Below the pieces are notes generated by a model. The model searched no databases and was not told where the DNA came from. It saw only the letters and a program-made list of their open reading frames with translations. Of a stretch of DNA of 55,793 nucleotides, positions 1-7,171 are shown in pieces; position 1 is the first letter of the stretch, and the number at the start of each line of letters is the position of its first letter. Position numbers and translations under genes: made by a program. The stretch is from Aliterella atlantica CENA595. Its GTDB lineage: Bacteria; Cyanobacteriota; Cyanobacteriia; Cyanobacteriales; Chroococcidiopsidaceae. The DNA lies in contig NZ_JYON01000034.1 of NCBI RefSeq assembly GCF_000952155.1, forward strand, positions 1-55,793, in the 5' to 3' direction.

Positions 1-33
1 TACTGCACCCAAAACTGCTGAGGTAAACGTCAT
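1..33 (-). CDS. Start of a gene running off the left edge
   Basis: An ATG on the minus strand (31-33) opens a frame that continues past the window edge after 11 codons (MTFTSAVLGAV). A strong Shine-Dalgarno (AAGGAGG) lies just upstream, inside the preceding micro-ORF, whose TGA overlaps this start as ATGA. The same position in module B (44765) begins a replication-type winged-helix protein, so I infer an equivalent gene here. The visible residues alone do not identify it. Confidence 0.55.
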   Translation of the reverse strand, partial: MTFTSAVLGAV

Positions 34-101
34 GCTTTCACCTCCTTAACTAGCAAATGCTTAATAGCTACTTGGAAAAACAAACGGGTTAGTTGTCTCA
101 T
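30..101 (-). CDS. 23-aa translationally coupled micro-ORF, module A
   Basis: This tiny frame begins with an ATG overlapping the stop of the Rha-type gene (ATGA) and ends with a TGA overlapping the next gene's ATG. It reads MRQLTRLFFQVA and then ends in KEVKA; its 3' end contains the AAGGAGG that serves the next start. A 33-aa counterpart at 44762-44863 begins MRQLTRFFFQLA and shows the same double overlap. Start, length class and junctions are all kept while flanking DNA has diverged, which suggests it is translated. It may act mainly as a coupling device. The middle of the peptide is hydrophobic. No family is recognised. Confidence 0.5.
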   Translation of the reverse strand: MRQLTRLFFQVAIKHLLVKEVKA

Positions 102-913
102 CTTCCGCCCCCTTCCCCAAGCAAAAGTTGACGATTGCCAACTTGGTAAGCAAACAAGCGTTGAATCTGTGGTAGTAAATGTCGAGGTAGCTTTAGGGTG
201 GGGTGAGCAGTCAATTCCCTTGACCAAGCACCAGAATCTTTGCCTAGCTGCACCGAATTAAGCCATTGCCAAGTTTGCTCGTTGTTCTTAAAGCCCAGGC
301 GCTTTGTCAGGTAGCCGATGGTCATACCGTCGCTTTGGGCAAGCACTCGTCCAGTTTTGGCATCGACGGCAACAGTTTTCTCAACTACTTCAGTGCGGGT
401 AACAATTGCATCTGCTTTACCAAGAACTAGCTCCACCAGACCAGAGCCATGCAAAGCAGCGATCGCATTTGTCGCTTGCATTAGTCGCTCTTGACTTTGA
501 GCGGCGGTTGCTTGGGCTTGGGCAACCTGGAGTTCTAGCTTGAGACGTTCGATTTCTTGAGACTGAGCGGGGATGACCTGTTTAATAACTTGCTTGGCTT
601 TTTCAAATGCTACAGCTAAAGCTAGCTTGCAGTTAACTACTTGTTCAGTATTCCGGCTCAGGGTCATGATAAAGGTTGCTTGGAGTTCAGTCAGCCATGC
701 CCATCGTTCATAAGAAACGTTACCCTGCTTGGTTTGGAACTCTCGCGTTTCAAACGCGACAGCCCCCATTACTGGATTTGATGCCATTAAAGGGTTGTAT
801 TTCTCAATCGTGGCTAAAAAGTTCTTGTGCTGAATACCTAACTCATCGGCAACCAATCTAGAGTCAACCAATAGTAAACCATCACCGCGATCGCTAACGG
901 TTAGAAGACTCAT
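98..913 (-). CDS. Rha-type phage regulatory protein with plasmid-specific C-terminal domain
   Basis: The 271-aa protein has an N-terminal domain (about residues 1-105) resembling the phage Rha/antirepressor family, with the pattern VDSRLVADELGIQHKN followed by a FETREF segment. A Q/A-rich coiled-coil (about 115-150) follows. The C-terminal half (about 145-271), from the QERLMQATNAIAALHGSGL segment to the end, is nearly identical to the C-terminal half of 44860-45657, whose N-terminal domain is different. Rha-family proteins regulate phage or plasmid functions; the exact role here is unknown. The gene overlaps the upstream 79-aa frame by ATGA and the micro-ORF downstream by ATGA, so the whole leftward set is probably one transcript from the XRE gene. 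Confidence 0.7.
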   Translation of the reverse strand: MSLLTVSDRGDGLLLVDSRLVADELGIQHKNFLATIEKYNPLMASNPVMGAVAFETREFQTKQGNVSYERWAWLTELQATFIMTLSRNTEQVVNCKLALAVAFEKAKQVIKQVIPAQSQEIERLKLELQVAQAQATAAQSQERLMQATNAIAALHGSGLVELVLGKADAIVTRTEVVEKTVAVDAKTGRVLAQSDGMTIGYLTKRLGFKNNEQTWQWLNSVQLGKDSGAWSRELTAHPTLKLPRHLLPQIQRLFAYQVGNRQLLLGEGGGR

Positions 914-1149
914 AATAACCCCTGCTTAATTTCATAGCTCAGTTGTTCAAGCTCAGGGCTATCTTCAAAGCTTACCTGTTGATAACAGTAGACAATCTGC
1001 TGTGGAGTAGATATTTCTTTGCCAGCAGACAGTAGATTGATTTGATTGCAAATTTCTTGAGTACATCTGGAACAAATATGCTCAAGTTGATTGTCACGAG
1101 CCGATTTTGGCTCGACCAATATAGAATCGGATATTATTATCATTGCCAT
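910..1149 (-). CDS. 79-aa hypothetical protein
   Basis: A short acidic protein (MAMIIISDSILVEPKSARD at the start) lies between the XRE regulator and the Rha-type gene. Its TGA overlaps the Rha start as ATGA, which supports translation. It contains a CSRC pair near residue 26 and a conserved-looking glutamine-rich tail. Module B has HicBA in the corresponding place, so this is the variable cargo slot of the leftward operon. I do not recognise the family. A start two codons later is equally possible. Confidence 0.5.
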   Translation of the reverse strand: MAMIIISDSILVEPKSARDNQLEHICSRCTQEICNQINLLSAGKEISTPQQIVYCYQQVSFEDSPELEQLSYEIKQGLL

Positions 1150-1281
1150 GACCTCAATAGTTTAACTGGGACAGGTTGTGGTACAAGTGGCGATCGCGTG
1201 ACTCTTGCCGGAGGTGCGGTCGTTACTTGTTTAAGTTTGGGTTTCTAAAAAAACCTACCTGGAAAAAGAAGACAGTAGAGG

Positions 1282-1605
1282 TTATGCAACATTTTTCTTT
1301 TCCTCCTTTGACTGTTGCCGCTTGTCTGCCCACCACTGCTTCATCCGTTCTGATTTCTGTTGCCGCCGCTTTTCTCTAGCAATGCGACCTTCCGCTTGAA
1401 TTTCGTCATCAAACCGTTTAATCAGATCCCCAGGTTCACAATCAAGCACCTCACAAAGTTGATCTAAAAGCTCAAGTTTGAGAGTAGTTGCTTTGTACTC
1501 TAGGTATTGAATGCCACCCAAAGACATTTTCATCGCCTTGGCTAGATCCTCCTGAGTCATGTCGCGCTGAGTTCTAACTTCAGCAAGCATTAATTTCACT
1601 GCCAT
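1282..1605 (-). CDS. XRE-family helix-turn-helix regulator, module A
   Basis: The 107-aa protein has a Cro/CI-type helix-turn-helix at about residues 6-60 (RTQRDMTQEDLAKAMKMS is the first part), ending in the CEVLDCEPGDLI motif typical of small XRE regulators. The C-terminal 45 residues are very basic and look like a DNA- or RNA-binding tail. It is divergent from the leader RNA at 1722, about 110 bp away. It is the obvious candidate to bind the direct repeats that overlap that promoter, and to control both directions; this is inference from position. Module B has a different XRE protein in the same place. Confidence 0.85.
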   Translation of the reverse strand: MAVKLMLAEVRTQRDMTQEDLAKAMKMSLGGIQYLEYKATTLKLELLDQLCEVLDCEPGDLIKRFDDEIQAEGRIAREKRRQQKSERMKQWWADKRQQSKEEKKNVA

Positions 1606-1663
1606 GTCCTAAATTCTTCCACTACTGTACCCTTTTTTTCTTTGTTAATCAACTCTTAGCTAT

Positions 1664-1715
1664 CAAGTTCTTTGTATAGAAGTTCTTGACAAAACATAGA
1701 AGTTCTTGGTATTAT
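1664..1715 (+). promoter_or_regulatory. Sigma70-type promoter overlapped by direct repeats
   Basis: A TTGACA box at 1686-1691 and TATTAT at 1710-1715 are 18 bp apart. AGTTCTT occurs three times, at 1666, 1681 and 1701, and the 13-mer ATAGAAGTTCTTG occurs at 1676-1688 and 1696-1708, exactly 20 bp (about two helical turns) apart, straddling the promoter. This looks like an operator for the adjacent XRE protein. The predicted transcript starts near 1722. Confidence 0.65.
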
Positions 1716-1721
1716 TAAAAC

Positions 1722-2020
1722 ATGGGAATAGGGACGGAGACAGCCCGCACCCGCAACGCAATCCAGAGTCTCAGCGCAATTTCAATAACAACAAAGCAGC
1801 CAGAGCGCGGAACTGACGAACAACCACCGCCCACCCCACTGCTGTAGTGGATGACCTGTGAGAAAGAGGAGCGATACCTCGGTGAGACAGACCCTACCAG
1901 TAATGGTCAACGCTGATATGCGAAGGGCAGATGAGGAAATACTTTGTTGTTAATTTCAGCCAGTTCAAAAACAGCAAAGCCTATAGCGGTCGCCCTGGAA
2001 AGTTGAACGCTACAGGCTTT
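1722..2020 (+). ncRNA. Structured leader RNA, copy A
   Basis: About 300 nt lies between the promoter and the first rightward gene. Compared with copy B (46750-47024) it keeps a 33-nt block (1741-1773, 29 of 33 identical), a hairpin CCACT/AGTGG (1836-1850), and a GNRA-capped hairpin ACCA-GTAA-TGGT (1896-1907). The GNRA hairpin is inside an outer stem CCCT (1892-1895) with AGGG (1924-1927), and the invariant 9-mer AACGCTGAT (1909-1917) lies between them. A 12-of-13 bp hairpin (1976-1988 with 2008-2020) ends 25 nt before the ATG at 2046. Stem sequences differ between copies but pairing is kept. It looks like a cis-acting regulatory RNA. I cannot assign a known class. Confidence 0.6.
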
Positions 2021-2045
2021 GGTTCCTACATTCATAGGTAATCAA

Positions 2046-2765
2046 ATGCTAACTCAAGACAAATCTTTAGAGCAAGTCAAAACAGAGCAATCCCAACAAG
2101 GTATCATCAATCCTAGCCGCCAAATTACTAAGGAAGATGAACTATATTTGCGCGACTACACCCTAGCCGCAGCAGTCATCAGTTGGGATCGAGGCACTTA
2201 CAATACTCCACAACAAGTAACGCCAGTACAAATCACTAATATTGCCTTAACTGGCGATACAGTCTGGTATCAAATCGACTTTCATCAAGCAATTCCTCTA
2301 AACATAGAGACATTCCACGCTCATCGCTTGCAAATATGGCTAGATAAAGCAGAGCAAGAACAACCAGCCGGATATGCTGGAGATTCGGTAAGTTGTCAGC
2401 TACGACCCAATCCAGAACTGATTAGGGAGTACGAGCAAGGTGAGGCGCATGGACTTCTTGACGCTTCAGCGCAAATGCCATCAATATGCACAGAAGGTAG
2501 TTGTGCATATTCGGCAGGGTATCTGGAAGGGTATAGCAGTTTTACGCAGGCAAAGGAAAAAACGAAAGCCTTTACTACTAAGCCTCCTACTTGGTCAGTA
2601 ACGTATAACAACGAGTGGCAGTGGTATGTTGTCTGGGTAGGCGATCGCGCCATTGGTAGAGCATTGACACATGAAGCAGCAGAGCAGATAGCTCAGAAGT
2701 ATATTGCTGATGGGCAGGCTTGGCAACAGCACAGAGAGCGAGTGCTAGCTAGCTACGCAGATTAA
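2046..2765 (+). CDS. Hypothetical plasmid protein, paralogue of 47049-47645
   Basis: I start this 239-aa protein at the ATG at 2046 rather than the in-frame TTG at 2019. The TTG lies inside the 3' arm of the terminal leader hairpin, and module B starts its paralogue at the same distance (about 25 nt) from its own hairpin. The C-terminal half matches the module-B protein: a GEAHGLLDA/PSICTEGSCAYSAGYLEGYSS region with two cysteines, a W-rich WYVVWVGDRAIGRA segment, and a QQHRERVLASYAD ending. The N-terminal half differs. No catalytic motif is visible and no function can be given. It is the first gene after the leader RNA and thus the presumed target of its regulation. Confidence 0.65.
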   Translation: MLTQDKSLEQVKTEQSQQGIINPSRQITKEDELYLRDYTLAAAVISWDRGTYNTPQQVTPVQITNIALTGDTVWYQIDFHQAIPLNIETFHAHRLQIWLDKAEQEQPAGYAGDSVSCQLRPNPELIREYEQGEAHGLLDASAQMPSICTEGSCAYSAGYLEGYSSFTQAKEKTKAFTTKPPTWSVTYNNEWQWYVVWVGDRAIGRALTHEAAEQIAQKYIADGQAWQQHRERVLASYAD

Positions 2766-2788
2766 CTAAAGTAATTCCCATTGCATTA

Positions 2789-2817
2789 GGCGCTCTTAAC
2801 CCCAAATCAAGAGCGCC
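2789..2817 (+). other. Intergenic hairpin conserved between modules
   Basis: GGCGCTCTT (2789-2797) pairs perfectly with AAGAGCGCC (2809-2817) around an 11-nt loop. Module B has GGCGCTC/GAGCGCC at 47913-47939 with a different loop, also just before the next CDS. No U-tract follows, so it may be an attenuator, processing site or mRNA-stability element rather than a standard terminator. Confidence 0.5.
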
Positions 2818-2851
2818 ACTTGTACTTACTTATTGCAGGCGAGAACTCATC

Positions 2852-3298
2852 ATGGACATTGACGAACTTACAAAGAACTTATGCGCTCGCGCGGTCGCCC
2901 TTGAACTGATTGCTTGGCTGCGGGAAAACGAGCTATTGGCTGATAACTCTGGCAACGAGGCTAGCGATACCGAACTAGCAGAGATATTCGCCTTCCATAG
3001 CCCAGACAAAAGTGAAATACTAGCTCAGATTCACGAGCTATTGGCAGCAAGCAAACAGTCAACTGTTACCCAGGAGATCGTTGGAACTTTAACTGCATCG
3101 AAGTTTGCCAAGACGACCGCGACTGCTCCTAAGCGATCGCTACAGCTAATTAATTTACTTTCTTGCTTGCCACAGGAAGAGAGGAATTTGATTTGCGTAG
3201 CCTTAACTAGCTTATTGCAAGCAGAAGGCGAGGATTTTTCGATTACCGAGCAACAAGTAAATCTAGCTGCAAGCATTCTGTATGCGGTAAGGAAATAA
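2852..3298 (+). CDS. Hypothetical protein, paralogue of 50401-50865
   Basis: A 148-aa, mostly helical and acidic protein. Its C-terminal half (about 75-145) aligns with the module-B protein: EIVGTLTASKFAKTTATAPK against DAIVGTLDAPTFARMIATAP, then a leucine-rich helix and an EQQVNLAASIL helix. The N-terminal halves are unrelated in sequence. It follows the conserved hairpin. The family is not recognised; it is likely a plasmid-borne protein specific to this replicon type. Confidence 0.6.
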   Translation: MDIDELTKNLCARAVALELIAWLRENELLADNSGNEASDTELAEIFAFHSPDKSEILAQIHELLAASKQSTVTQEIVGTLTASKFAKTTATAPKRSLQLINLLSCLPQEERNLICVALTSLLQAEGEDFSITEQQVNLAASILYAVRK

Positions 3299-3367
3299 TC
3301 TGCATCAACTATCTAAGAGCAGGAATTTTTTTTCCAAATAGCTCAATAATGCTGACTCAAAGTCAAT

Positions 3368-4363
3368 ATGCAGACATCAAATAGCGATCGCATCCAAGAG
3401 ACAGCAAACGAAGTACAACCATTCACTACTCTAATCAACAGGAATAAAGCAATGACACACGACATGGAACGTGACGAATTTATCAGCGACGAATACATCG
3501 ACAAGAACGCCACCCTACCGACCGTAATAGTATTAAACGATAAAGAACACTGCGGCTATTTCATCCCCGTCAGCACGATGGCAAAATGCGGCTGGGTCGA
3601 TTTTGATGAAACCCAGTTAATTAGTCATACTTTTCGTTCTGGAGAAATCGAACAAGGTGTACTAATTACCCACCCTCGAATGCTAGTTTGCCCCAAGAGT
3701 GAGCTTTATCAATATGATGTCGAAGCGTCGGAAAAACAACAGAAGCGGGCAGTAGTGGGGTTGTTCGATCCAGCCCTTAAAGGTGATAGAAATATTAGGA
3801 CTGAGCGGCTGTATTTAGTATTCTTCCTAGACGCAAACAATAATCCTTTGCATACATCACCTCTGAAATATGCCGCAAGAGGTGTAAACGGAGCAACGTT
3901 TGAAGTGGAAAGACGAGCATTCAAGTCGCAGCTAGAAGCTTGTCATGCTCTAATTAATCACGTAGCAGCCAAACCGAAAAACGATCGCTTTCATAGTCTA
4001 GGCGTATTTTGTTTTGCAACTATTGCGGAATTGGTAGGTGAGAAACAAAACAAGTCGTGGTGTTGTAGAGTAACTAGCCATGAAAGTCCGACAACTGAGA
4101 ATTGGCGAGATTACTTTATCGGCTACACGCAACTGAAAGACTATGCTTGGTCAGCATTGGAGCCTGGGCAAAAGATAGATGTGCTGTCAATTCCAGCCTT
4201 GGAGGGGGAAGCTGCGCAGGTAGCGGCACTATTGCCTAGTGATGAGCTAGATAGTGCAGAACATAATTATCACCAACGTATAAAACCCCAGGAGCGGTTG
4301 CTTGCCCAATCAACAGTAAAAGCAAGCTACGAAGACGAGGAAGAAGAAAACGTTGGATTTTGA
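3368..4363 (+). CDS. DUF5895-like cyanobacterial plasmid protein
   Basis: The 331-aa protein has a stretch near residues 30-80 (ERDEFISDEYIDKNATLPT, then CGYFIPVSTMAKCGW) that I associate with DUF5895 proteins of cyanobacteria, often described as phage- or plasmid-related. The C-terminus is an acidic tail (YEDEEEENVGF), which is common in single-stranded-DNA-binding or replisome-interacting proteins; that is only a hint. An alternative start at the ATG at 3452 (MTHDMERDEFI) would remove a poorly conserved leader. There is no close module-B counterpart in this window. Family call is from memory and moderately sure; function unknown. Confidence 0.6.
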   Translation: MQTSNSDRIQETANEVQPFTTLINRNKAMTHDMERDEFISDEYIDKNATLPTVIVLNDKEHCGYFIPVSTMAKCGWVDFDETQLISHTFRSGEIEQGVLITHPRMLVCPKSELYQYDVEASEKQQKRAVVGLFDPALKGDRNIRTERLYLVFFLDANNNPLHTSPLKYAARGVNGATFEVERRAFKSQLEACHALINHVAAKPKNDRFHSLGVFCFATIAELVGEKQNKSWCCRVTSHESPTTENWRDYFIGYTQLKDYAWSALEPGQKIDVLSIPALEGEAAQVAALLPSDELDSAEHNYHQRIKPQERLLAQSTVKASYEDEEEENVGF

Positions 4364-4394
4364 GTAAGCGTTGAAGCATTAATACAACATCAAT

Positions 4395-4446
4395 TGCTGC
4401 TGGGAAAAAGGATTTAGTTTGTTTATCCCAGTAGCAGTTCTTGATT
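4395..4446 (+). other. Hairpin downstream of the DUF5895-like gene
   Basis: TGCTGCTGGGA (4395-4405) pairs with TCCCAGTAGCA (4436-4446) with one G-U pair and a 30-nt loop. A weak T-rich stretch follows. It probably marks the end of the rightward module-A transcript, but is not a textbook terminator. Confidence 0.4.
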
Positions 4447-4578
4447 GACGAACGCTAGTCCAATCTAGGACGTTTTAACATCAAGACTGCGCTCTGTGTC
4501 TTTAGCCTTATGCAGAGTAGGGCTTTCAAGGAAATGCCCTTGCTTGTAGAATAAGAATGCGATTTAGAGGAACTGAGC

Positions 4579-4941
4579 GTGCAATATCAAGTATTTGTCC
4601 AAAATCCAGCCGAACGAAAATTTGTAGCATCAATTGTGGGAATACCCGCAGTTAGCGAGGAAGGAGCAACGGAGGAAGAAGCGGTTTTCAAAGCTAAAGC
4701 AGCTTTAGAAGCGCAACTTGCGAGGGGAAAATTTATTACTATCGAGCTTCCCCAAACTAATAGCCCAGAAATACTGACATCGGTACTGAAAACGGCGATC
4801 GCTGTCAATCATAAATCTGACTCTCCCACACCTACCATGAAGTATGCAGGAATTTTTGCTAATGACCCTAGTTTTGATGATTGGACAGAGAAACTTGCAA
4901 TCATCCGCCAACAAGCAAATGCTGCTGATGATGAGCAATGA
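4579..4941 (+). CDS. Antitoxin of a PIN-domain toxin pair (HicB-like fold)
   Basis: A GTG-started 120-aa protein. Its first 60 residues follow the HicB-like partial RNase-H pattern (YQVFVQNPAERKFVASIVG, then GATEEEAVFKAKAALE). The last 35 residues (MKYAGIFANDPSFDDW) resemble the toxin-binding tails of VapB antitoxins. It overlaps the following PIN-domain gene by ATGA, the usual antitoxin-first order with coupled translation. The pair probably autoregulates from the 215-bp gap upstream. Confidence 0.75.
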   Translation: MQYQVFVQNPAERKFVASIVGIPAVSEEGATEEEAVFKAKAALEAQLARGKFITIELPQTNSPEILTSVLKTAIAVNHKSDSPTPTMKYAGIFANDPSFDDWTEKLAIIRQQANAADDEQ

Positions 4942-5354
4942 CTTTGTTCGTTCTCGATACCGACCATCTGAGTCTCTATGGGCGCAATCAGCCGCAGGTA
5001 ATTGCTCGATTGCGGGTAAATTGGGAACAAGTGGCGACAACTGCAATCAATGTAGAAGAGCAGTTGCGAGGACGTTTAGCACAAATTGCTGAAGCAAAGA
5101 AATCAGAAGCGCTGTCAAATGCCTATCAACGTTTAGGAGAAACAGTAATGCTTCTATCTGAGTTTCAGGTACTTCCATACAATGCAGATGCAATCGCAAT
5201 TTACCAAGCACTTAAGGCGCTAAAAATCAGAGTAGGGACACAAGACTTACGTATCGCCTCAGTTACATTGGCTCATAACGGCACGCTTGTAACTAGAAAT
5301 TTGCAAGACTTTCAGAAAGTTCCAAATCTGACAATTGAAGACTGGTCGTATTAA
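4938..5354 (+). CDS. vapC: VapC-type PIN-domain ribonuclease toxin
   Basis: The 138-aa protein has the PIN-domain order of acidic residues: FVLDTDHLSL at the N-terminus, a central NVEEQLRG, and VGTQDLRIASVTLAHNGTLV followed by NLQDFQKVPNLTIEDW at the end. These are the metal-binding positions of VapC toxins, which cut tRNA or rRNA. Length fits the family (130-140 aa) and no motif is missing, so it is probably active and held in check by the upstream antitoxin, with which it overlaps by 4 nt. Confidence 0.85.
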   Translation: MTLFVLDTDHLSLYGRNQPQVIARLRVNWEQVATTAINVEEQLRGRLAQIAEAKKSEALSNAYQRLGETVMLLSEFQVLPYNADAIAIYQALKALKIRVGTQDLRIASVTLAHNGTLVTRNLQDFQKVPNLTIEDWSY

Positions 5355-5422
5355 GTAGAAGAGAACAACGTTGTCACAGTGCGGTAAAGGCAACCAATAC
5401 AGCAGAGCATGGTTCCCAAAGG

Positions 5423-5989
5423 TCAACGACTGCGAATAAACATTTGGGTGAAGTAATATTGACCTTTAGCATTGGTGGCAACACCAATCCCTGTGAGGTT
5501 AAAGTTACCCTCCATATTCTGGCGATGCCCAGTGCTTTTAATCCAGCCTTGGACTGCTTGGGTAGCTGGATCACTATAGCCCTGATTGTAAGCTACATTC
5601 TCTGCTGCTGAACTATAAGGGATGGCAACTGCCGTAACTCGCCCTGCAAAACCTTGATGACCAAAGGCAACTTTACCACTAGCCATATTCTGACTGTGGA
5701 TTCGTGCTTGTTCGCTCATGCGCGTATTTGCGGTGAGCGGTGGCAAACCTCGACTTGCTCGGTACTGATTGACTTGGCTATATATCGCTTTTTCAACCGC
5801 ATCAATGGAATTAGTGGTAGAACTTTGAGCAATGTAAGTAGGCACCTGTCTCAATACCGCAGAGGGTGGAACCTCACGAGCCAGCTTGGCAGCTAAAGTG
5901 GGAGCTTGGACGTTAGCAACAATTTCTATCGCTCCAGTAGCCAAGACCAGAGCAGTCAATACTTTGCCGTTAATAAGGTAGCGCATCAT
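5423..5989 (-). CDS. Secreted CAP-domain (SCP/PR-1-like) protein
   Basis: I start this 188-aa protein at the ATG at 5989, which gives a clear signal peptide (MMRYLINGKVLTALVLATGA). A frame also extends to a TTG at 6028. The mature part is a CAP domain: VNQYRASRGLPPLTAN, then RIHSQNMASGKVAFGH, AENVAYNQGY and a HRQNMEGNFNLTGIGVA region, which keep the conserved His, Glu and His. Such bacterial CAP proteins are exported and their activity is mostly undefined. It stands alone between a toxin-antitoxin pair and another secreted protein. Confidence 0.85.
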   Translation of the reverse strand: MMRYLINGKVLTALVLATGAIEIVANVQAPTLAAKLAREVPPSAVLRQVPTYIAQSSTTNSIDAVEKAIYSQVNQYRASRGLPPLTANTRMSEQARIHSQNMASGKVAFGHQGFAGRVTAVAIPYSSAAENVAYNQGYSDPATQAVQGWIKSTGHRQNMEGNFNLTGIGVATNAKGQYYFTQMFIRSR

Positions 5990-6280
5990 CAAAATCGTTC
6001 TGGTTTTTGCATATATGTCAAGGAGCAAGGCAAATTTAACAGTGTAAATTTACTTTTCTAAGCTCTACACAGTGTTAATGCTTTTCGGGAATTAATTCAA
6101 GGGAAATTTTACTGACGAGATTTTACTGATAACTTAGCTGAGGTGGAAGTAGAGTAGAGATTCAGTTCAGTAAATATACTCAATCTGTACCAACGCTGTG
6201 CTTGGCAATTGACTTGCTCTATCTGCCTTAAATAATTACTAAAAGCAGATAGAGCAAAGTTTCAAGCGAGAAATCTAACA

Positions 6281-6760
6281 CTACTTAGACACTGCTGGAG
6301 CGGTTACTGCTTTTGTCCGCACCTGCTGATAAAAACGTTCAACGCTTTGAACATACTTGGCAGTCTGACCGCTAGTACAGCTAGTAGGATTACCCGTCAT
6401 CCACCAACAAGCAGTACGACGCACTGCCATAGTTCCGTTTTTGCCACTAGCTGCATACTGCTTTGGTAGCTCTCGGCGCAGAATGCAACTGACAATGCTC
6501 CTGGCGACTTTTGGGCTGCTTTCTAATTGTTTGGCTGTAACTTCACGCCCAAGGCATTGCTTTGACCAACTTGGGATGATACCTGGGGTAATTTGCCACT
6601 GACTGTATAGCCCATCGTTTTGAACGCCTGTTTTCGGGGCAGCTTGGCGCAGAGCATCAACCATTGCCTCCACTTGAGGTTCACTTACCTGCTGCGCCCC
6701 AGCAGGCAATGTCCAGAGCGCCAAGCCTACAAATAGCCCCTTAAGTAGCAATCGTCCCAT
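6281..6760 (-). CDS. Small exported protein of unknown function
   Basis: The 159-aa protein starts with a signal peptide (MGRLLLKGLFVGLALWTLPA, cleaved after GAQ). The mature region contains several cysteines (CLGREV, SCILRREL, ACWWMTGNPTSC) that could form disulfides in the periplasm or outside the cell. A stretch around WQITPGIIPSW is aromatic-rich. No catalytic motif or family is recognised. It is transcribed leftward toward the CAP gene but 250 bp apart, so the two may be independent. Confidence 0.65.
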   Translation of the reverse strand: MGRLLLKGLFVGLALWTLPAGAQQVSEPQVEAMVDALRQAAPKTGVQNDGLYSQWQITPGIIPSWSKQCLGREVTAKQLESSPKVARSIVSCILRRELPKQYAASGKNGTMAVRRTACWWMTGNPTSCTSGQTAKYVQSVERFYQQVRTKAVTAPAVSK

Positions 6761-6850
6761 CAGTTATCTCCTTTTACTTAACTGCAAATGGGACTGGTGA
6801 CGCTTAATAATTCGTAATGTTTCCTGATATCAAGCAACAAACTACCCTCA

Positions 6851-6882
6851 CCCGCCATTCTTTAACTGGCGGGTTTTGTTTT
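6851..6882 (+). terminator. Intrinsic terminator with no annotated upstream gene
   Basis: CCCGCCA (6851-6857) and TGGCGGG (6867-6873) form a 7-bp GC stem with a 9-nt loop, followed by TTTTGTTTT on the plus strand. No rightward gene lies upstream; the nearest genes point left. It may end an unannotated small RNA transcribed from the 6761-6850 interval, or be a relic. Confidence 0.55.
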
Positions 6883-7171
6883 ATCTATACCAGAACTAAG
6901 AGCAATAGTAAATCTCACCAGCTACTCGCGCCATCGTCAACATTAGCCAATGAGCGTAGCAACTAGAAATCTGTTGGCAACACCTCAGCTAAGAGCGGCG
7001 GCGCTTTACAAAGCTACCTAATCATCAATCGACTTCAAATACATTTAGCGCTCGCTCTACCAACCCTGATAAGTTGATTGCCTCCCTTTAATATCCATCA
7101 ACAGCAAGAAAACTCGCTGTAGCTAGAGCGATCGCTAAAGAAGTATCTGTTCTCAAACAACTTCAGGAAGT

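Noticed and set aside
102..227. Longer reading of the micro-ORF frames (here and at 44864-44989)
   Set aside because: These parts are the other-frame shadow of the conserved Rha/Ant C-terminal domain. The similarity between modules is explained by that protein, so only the portion after the ATGA overlap is claimed.
2019..2045. TTG start for the first rightward gene in module A
   Set aside because: The TTG is inside the terminal leader hairpin and would place the start differently from module B. The ATG at 2046 keeps the same distance in both.
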